A stretch of 64,000 nt of DNA from [Clostridium] innocuum (GTDB taxonomy: Bacteria; Bacillota_I; Bacilli_A; Erysipelotrichales; Erysipelotrichaceae). Each line of letters opens with the position of its first letter. Position 1 is the stretch's first letter. The stretch is from positions 3,348,001-3,412,000 of the forward strand of contig CP048838.1 of assembly GCA_012317185.1 (NCBI GenBank), given 5' to 3'. The notes below the pieces were generated by a model. That model saw only the letters and a program-made list of their open reading frames with translations. It had not been told where the DNA came from and searched no databases. Shown here in pieces: positions 59,494-64,000 of the stretch. A program made the translations under genes and the position numbers.

Positions 59494-61705
59494 ATGTCTT
59501 CTTCTGCTCCGCATGAAGGGCTGCTTCTGCAACGGACTGTTTTGCGGACGTATCCTTTTTCGGCACATCCACCAGACGATAGACTGCCCGTCCGTTTCTG
59601 ACACCCAGCTGCAGCACCTTAATGATTTCCTGCTCGCCCTCTTTCAGCTTCACCAGGCAATATTTATCCTTTAACAGCTTTTCCGCCATGGGCAGGGTTA
59701 CCTCTTTTTCAATCGATTGAAAAAAACGGTCCTCCTTCCACAAAGCGAATTTACAGCCGTTGCGATAATTCACACAGCCAAAGCCCTTGCTGTTTTCAAC
59801 AATTTTATTCCCACAGACAGGACAGATACCGACCGCCTTGCGATCATCGTCGATTTCCACCTCACCGGATACACGAAGATGGGAGTAATCCTTTTTCAAA
59901 TGCGGCACAAAGGCTTCCAGCACACTGTCCACCAGGGTTTTCACATCGGCATTGCCTTCCTTGATATCCTCCTGAATCACCCACCATTTTGCGGTCAGAT
60001 CCGGCTTTTTGATCTCCTCCGGCAGCAGGTGGTAAAAGTCCTTTCCCAGCTGAGTAGAGATAATGTTTTTCCCCTTCATTTCCACATACCGGCGTTTGAT
60101 CAGCGTCTCCACGATCTGTGAGCGGGTCGCACTTGTTCCGATCGAACCGTTCTCTCCCTTTTTATCCTTATCCTTCTTCTTCAGAATATCCTTGATTTCC
60201 TTATCCTGTACATATTTGGCAATACTGGTCATATCCCGGATCAGACTGGCTTGGGTATAGCGCTTCGGCGGATTGGTTTCCTTTTCCTGTAGTTCACTGC
60301 TTACCAGCTGTATCGGATAGGTGCCCTTCGGCAAATCGAAGCGGCTGTCATCCTCTTCCTCCTCCTGGCTGTCCTCCTTCTCCGGCGTAAAATATTTCTT
60401 ATAGCCCTCATCCAGCACATAGGTACTGGTCGCTCGCAAATCCCCATATTCCGTTTTGATTATCGCACTCAGCTGCCGTTTACGAATCGGCGGCAGAAAC
60501 TGCATGATGTAGTACCGGCAAATTTCCTCATACACCCTTCGCTCATCCGGAAGCAGCTGCGCGATATTGAAATCCGACATGGTTGGAATAATGGCATGAT
60601 GTGCCGTCACATATTTGTCGTTAAAGCATTCGGAATGCAGCTTGTAATCCACCGGATACTGCTCATTCAGCTTGCTCATGACATGCGGCAGCACCTTGTG
60701 AGCCTCCTGAAAATGATCTTCCTTTAAATACTGAGAGTCACTTCGATTATAGGTAATGGCCTGATAGCGGTCACGCAGTGTCTGGGTAATCTGGTCCGTT
60801 TTGCTCAGATCAAAGCCGTATCTGGCATTCATATGTGCCTGCAGCTTTGCAAGGTTAAAGGGCAGCGGCGGCTTCACATCCATGAATTTCTCATCGATTT
60901 TCACCTTCTGATCCGGCTTGGCCATGATATCGCGTTCCATATCCTCCATGATATTGCGATGCAGAATATGCTTTCCATCATCCAGCAGATCACTTTTCGG
61001 TTTCAGCTGAAAGCGGATGGACGTATCGGGCTCTGCAATATGTCCACCGGTATGCAGCTCATAATATTTTTGCTTCACATGATGATCAATGGCCTCATCA
61101 CGCATGACGATCAATCCCAGCGTTGGACTCTGCACACGTCCAACGCTCATGCCTTTTCTTCGCAAAAGCAGGGAAAACAGGCGGGAATAATTGATTCCCA
61201 CTACATAATCCGCAACTGCACGGGCATAGGCGCTTCTACCCACAGCACGCAGTTTTTCATCATTATCGATTAGATCATGAAAGGCCTTTTTGATATTTGC
61301 CGGCGTATTGTCATTGATATATACCCGTTTGACCGGCTTTTCATTTTGTGCGTAATCCAGAATTTCGTCAATCAGAAACTGTCCCTCATCATCCGGGTCA
61401 CCTGCATGGATGATCTGGTCACACTCCTGCATCAGTGCCATAATCTGTTCCACACGGTCCTTTTTATTTCCATCGGGAACCAGCTTCCAGTTTTCAAAGC
61501 AGATCGGAAGATCCTCTTTTTTCCATTTTTTATATTTTCCATCATACTCATCCGGTTCACACAGGCGCAGAAGGTGTCCGTATGCCCAGGTGATAATGAC
61601 ATTCTGCTTACGTATGACGCCGCGGACTTCCTTACCGCTGCCGTCAATCGCAGCCGCAATCGCTCTACCCAGCTCCGGCTTTTCCGCAATGATCAAAGAA
61701 CGCAT
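59492..61705 (-). CDS. topB: DNA topoisomerase III
   Basis: 737 residues from the ATG at 61705, behind AAAGGAGGAATTCG. Toprim domain with LIIAEKPELGRAIA and the acidic HAGDPDDEGQFLIDE, type IA core with RVQSPTLGLIV and the active-site Tyr in AITYNRSDSQYL, and a C-terminal zinc-ribbon-like CPVCGNKIV...CKFALWK. It decatenates DNA by single-strand passage. No element genes surround it, so it may be the housekeeping copy, although TopB is also common on elements. Confidence 0.93.
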   Translation of the reverse strand: MRSLIIAEKPELGRAIAAAIDGSGKEVRGVIRKQNVIITWAYGHLLRLCEPDEYDGKYKKWKKEDLPICFENWKLVPDGNKKDRVEQIMALMQECDQIIHAGDPDDEGQFLIDEILDYAQNEKPVKRVYINDNTPANIKKAFHDLIDNDEKLRAVGRSAYARAVADYVVGINYSRLFSLLLRRKGMSVGRVQSPTLGLIVMRDEAIDHHVKQKYYELHTGGHIAEPDTSIRFQLKPKSDLLDDGKHILHRNIMEDMERDIMAKPDQKVKIDEKFMDVKPPLPFNLAKLQAHMNARYGFDLSKTDQITQTLRDRYQAITYNRSDSQYLKEDHFQEAHKVLPHVMSKLNEQYPVDYKLHSECFNDKYVTAHHAIIPTMSDFNIAQLLPDERRVYEEICRYYIMQFLPPIRKRQLSAIIKTEYGDLRATSTYVLDEGYKKYFTPEKEDSQEEEEDDSRFDLPKGTYPIQLVSSELQEKETNPPKRYTQASLIRDMTSIAKYVQDKEIKDILKKKDKDKKGENGSIGTSATRSQIVETLIKRRYVEMKGKNIISTQLGKDFYHLLPEEIKKPDLTAKWWVIQEDIKEGNADVKTLVDSVLEAFVPHLKKDYSHLRVSGEVEIDDDRKAVGICPVCGNKIVENSKGFGCVNYRNGCKFALWKEDRFFQSIEKEVTLPMAEKLLKDKYCLVKLKEGEQEIIKVLQLGVRNGRAVYRLVDVPKKDTSAKQSVAEAALHAEQKKT

Positions 61706-61741
61706 CGAATTCCTCCTTTGCACGATCCTAAACAAATACAT

Positions 61742-62062
61742 AGAATTATATCAGAATTCTCTGAAAATTTCTAATATTTTTCAAATCAGGGTGACTGGCA
61801 ATGAGACGATAACCTGTACATAAAAGATAATCTGTATATATAATAAGAAAAGCAAGCAAGCTCATCTGCAATTCGTATGGAAAAGCAGCTGCTATCAGCA
61901 GGATATCTCCTGTAATCAGCGAACGTTATCTACAGTATACTACACTCCCTGTATACTTTGACAGTCTATGAAAGCTTACAGTGAGGTCATCGATAGTCTG
62001 TACTGACATCTCCTGTAACGAAAATCATATTTTTTTCTGTTTATACCTTTTAAAAAGAAACT
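61742..62062. other. Intergenic stretch, nothing recognised
   Basis: No gene or clear signal apart from the serA terminator that begins at 62063. Confidence 0.45.
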
Positions 62063-62140
62063 AAAAAAGGCACCTTGTGAAGTGAATCCCTTTCCTTTGA
62101 CTGTCCAAGCTTTGGGGTTCATTTCATTGAGGTGCTTTTC
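62063..62140 (-). terminator. Long terminator of the serC-serA operon
   Basis: On the minus strand AAAAGCACCT ... AGGTGCCTTTTTT with inner pairing TGAAATGAACCCC/GGGATTCACTTCA, about 78 nt in all. Confidence 0.75.
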
Positions 62141-62146
62141 GTTACA

Positions 62147-63313
62147 TTATGCCTTTGCAGTAATCAAACGCGCATTGATAATGCCTTCCCGGCTGCGCAG
62201 TCGTTCCATCAGTTCTTCACTGACTTCATCATTGGTATCAAGGATCATATATGCATAATCCTTTTTCCCCTTATTTGCCATATTTTCGATATTCACACCG
62301 ACATTGGCAAGTGCCGTGGTAATGGCACCGACCACATTCGGCACATTCTTATTGATAATGCAGATTCTGTATTTGCATTCCTGTGCAAGCTGCATATCCG
62401 GAAGATTCACAGAATGGGTAATATTTCCCGTTTCCAGATACTCCATGATTTCATTGGCAGCCATAACCGCACAGTTTTCTTCACTTTCCGGAGTGGAGGC
62501 CCCAAGGTGAGGAACTCCGATCACCTGCTCATACTGCAACAGCTCCTTTGTCGGGAAATCCGTTACATAGGCTGCAATCTTTCCTTCATCCATCGCCTTC
62601 ATCATCGCCTCATCATCGATCAGACCGCCGCGTGCAAAATTCAGCACACGCACATCGCTCTTCATTGCCGCAATCGCTTCCGCATCAATGATATTTGCGG
62701 TTTTATCACTGAATGGAACGTGTACGGTTATATAATCGCATTCCTCAAAAATCTGCTTCAGATTCTGTACATGGTGCACTCTTGCCTTTAAGGTCCAGGC
62801 GGCTTTTACAGAGATGAACGGATCATATCCGAAAACCTCCATATCCATAGCGGCTGCGGCATTGGCAACCAGTACGCCAATCGCACCAAGTCCGATAACG
62901 CCCAGCTTTTTACCTGCAATTTCCGGACCGACAAAATTGCTTTTTCCTTTTTCCACAGCCTTGGAAATATCGTCACCCTCCAGAGTCTTGACCCATTCGA
63001 TGCCCTTTGTAATCTTACGGGAGGACATCAGCAGTCCTGCCATTACCAGCTCCTTCACGGCATTGGCATTGGCCCCCGGCGTATTGAAAACGACAATTCC
63101 CTGTTCACTGCAGCGATCCAGCGGTATGTTGTTTACCCCTGCTCCGGCTCTGGCTATACATTTCAGATCGGTGGGAAATTCCACATCGTGCAGCTTCGCA
63201 CTACGCACCATAATAGCATCGTACGTGTCAAAATCCTCAGAAAATTCATATGCACTCGGATCAAACTGATTGATCCCGGCATCCGCAATTTTATTAAACA
63301 GCTTTATTTTCAT
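62147..63313 (-). CDS. serA: D-3-phosphoglycerate dehydrogenase
   Basis: 388 residues. Substrate domain start MKIKLFNKIADAGINQF, NAD site GKKLGVIGLGAIGVLVANAA, catalytic Arg/Glu/His in FARGGLIDDEA, TDFPTKELL and PHLGASTPESE, and a C-terminal ACT domain of about 75 residues (ICIINKNVPNVVGAITTAL) that may sense serine. First step of serine biosynthesis. It lies 11 bases after serC. Confidence 0.95.
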   Translation of the reverse strand: MKIKLFNKIADAGINQFDPSAYEFSEDFDTYDAIMVRSAKLHDVEFPTDLKCIARAGAGVNNIPLDRCSEQGIVVFNTPGANANAVKELVMAGLLMSSRKITKGIEWVKTLEGDDISKAVEKGKSNFVGPEIAGKKLGVIGLGAIGVLVANAAAAMDMEVFGYDPFISVKAAWTLKARVHHVQNLKQIFEECDYITVHVPFSDKTANIIDAEAIAAMKSDVRVLNFARGGLIDDEAMMKAMDEGKIAAYVTDFPTKELLQYEQVIGVPHLGASTPESEENCAVMAANEIMEYLETGNITHSVNLPDMQLAQECKYRICIINKNVPNVVGAITTALANVGVNIENMANKGKKDYAYMILDTNDEVSEELMERLRSREGIINARLITAKA

Positions 63314-63324
63314 AGTTATCTCCC

Positions 63325-64000
63325 TTATTTATGTTCCTCTTCAAATTTTTTCATAAATGCAATCAGTGTCTGCACACCCTCCAGCGGCATGGCATTGTAG
63401 ATAGATGCACGCATTCCGCCAACTGCACGGTGCCCCTTCAGATTGCTCATACCGGCTGCGGCACTTCCCTTGGCAAACAACGCATCCAGCTCTGCATTCG
63501 GTGCACGGAAGGTTACATTCATCAAAGAGCGATCCTCCCTGCGTACGGTGGTTGTATAGAAAGCACTGTTATCCAGATAGTCATACAGCAGCTTCGCCTT
63601 TTCTTCATTTCGCTTCTGCATGACCTCGAGTCCGCCCATTTGTTCAATCCATTCCAGCACCAGCCCCAAAATATAAATTGCATAGGTCGGCGGTGTGTTG
63701 TACATGGAATCCTTGTCGGCAAGGGGAGCATAGTCCATCATCACCGGTGTGAAATCCTTTGCATGTCCGATCAAATCTTCACGAACGATTGCGACTGTCA
63801 GACCGGCACACCCCATATTTTTCTGTGCTCCGGCAAAAATGATGCCGAATTTGGATACATCCACCGGCTTGGACAGGATGTCACTGGACATATCGGCAAC
63901 AATCGGCACACCGTTCGTTTCCGGAACATATTTCCATTCGGTACCGTAAATCGTATTGTTCGCACACAGATATACATAATCTGCATCCTTATTCAGCTGC
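63325..64000 (-). CDS. serC: Phosphoserine aminotransferase, N-terminal end outside window
   Basis: The frame is open to the right edge, so only the last 225 residues are seen. VYLCANNTIYGTEW, the PLP lysine in FAGAQKNMGCAGLTVAIV, and the C-terminal GHRAVGGMRASIYNAMPLEGVQTL are characteristic. It converts 3-phosphohydroxypyruvate to phosphoserine and is co-transcribed with serA. Confidence 0.95.
   Translation of the reverse strand, partial: QLNKDADYVYLCANNTIYGTEWKYVPETNGVPIVADMSSDILSKPVDVSKFGIIFAGAQKNMGCAGLTVAIVREDLIGHAKDFTPVMMDYAPLADKDSMYNTPPTYAIYILGLVLEWIEQMGGLEVMQKRNEEKAKLLYDYLDNSAFYTTTVRREDRSLMNVTFRAPNAELDALFAKGSAAAGMSNLKGHRAVGGMRASIYNAMPLEGVQTLIAFMKKFEEEHK

Noticed and set aside
59492..61705. 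topB as a sign of another conjugative element
   Set aside because: TopB often rides on such elements, but no transfer, recombinase or phage genes lie around it here.

Overview
The window is chromosomal DNA of a low-GC Firmicute. The gene set fits an anaerobic gut Erysipelotrichia (the [Clostridium] innocuum group is my best guess): cdaA-cdaR-glmM and serC-serA operons, strong AGGAGG ribosome sites, mannose-family PTS, a galacto/lacto-N-biose phosphorylase cluster and large serine recombinase elements. The genus is an inference. I saw no tRNA, rRNA or CRISPR array.

Layout. 1-7.4 kb: a membrane-anchored surface protein (cut by the window edge), oligoendopeptidase F, a serine hydrolase, a cytosolic leucine-rich repeat protein, a cold shock protein and an HD hydrolase. 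7.5-17.6 kb: a catabolic island. An 11-gene leftward operon (complete mannose-family PTS, Fe-alcohol dehydrogenase, racemase-like protein, cupin, class II aldolase, OtnK-type kinase, OtnC-type decarboxylase, membrane protein) faces a DeoR regulator and a TIM-barrel isomerase across a divergent promoter. 18-21.9 kb: two MerR-controlled modules in a row, a MATE exporter and a GNAT acetyltransferase, each divergent from its own MerR gene and each with the 19-bp promoter spacer typical of MerR activation. 22-29.6 kb: an ABC importer with GH112 phosphorylase for host glycans, followed on the other side by a cytosolic sulfatase. 32.6-34.7 kb: an OmpR-type two-component system.

34.84-52.11 kb is one mobile element inside another. 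The outer element (about 17.3 kb, serine recombinase at its right end, cargo of two ABC exporter genes plus TetR) sits in the transcription terminator of glmM. A second element (about 7.2 kb, its own serine recombinase, MOBV relaxase, decayed RepA, XRE regulator and three small immunity-like genes) has inserted into a nuclease-like gene of the outer one and split it. Both elements are bounded by inverted repeats that I could place to the base (13 bp perfect; 20 bp with one mismatch). The accessory part of the inner element carries a duplicated tail of the XRE gene and duplicated cassette flanks, which suggests that immunity-type genes are shuffled in behind the regulator.

52.1-64 kb: glmM, cdaR and cdaA (c-di-AMP synthesis, with an unusually long charged tail on CdaA), a PadR/membrane protein pair, a Cof-type HAD phosphatase, a YjzC-like small protein, topoisomerase III, and serA-serC (serine biosynthesis; serC runs off the right edge).
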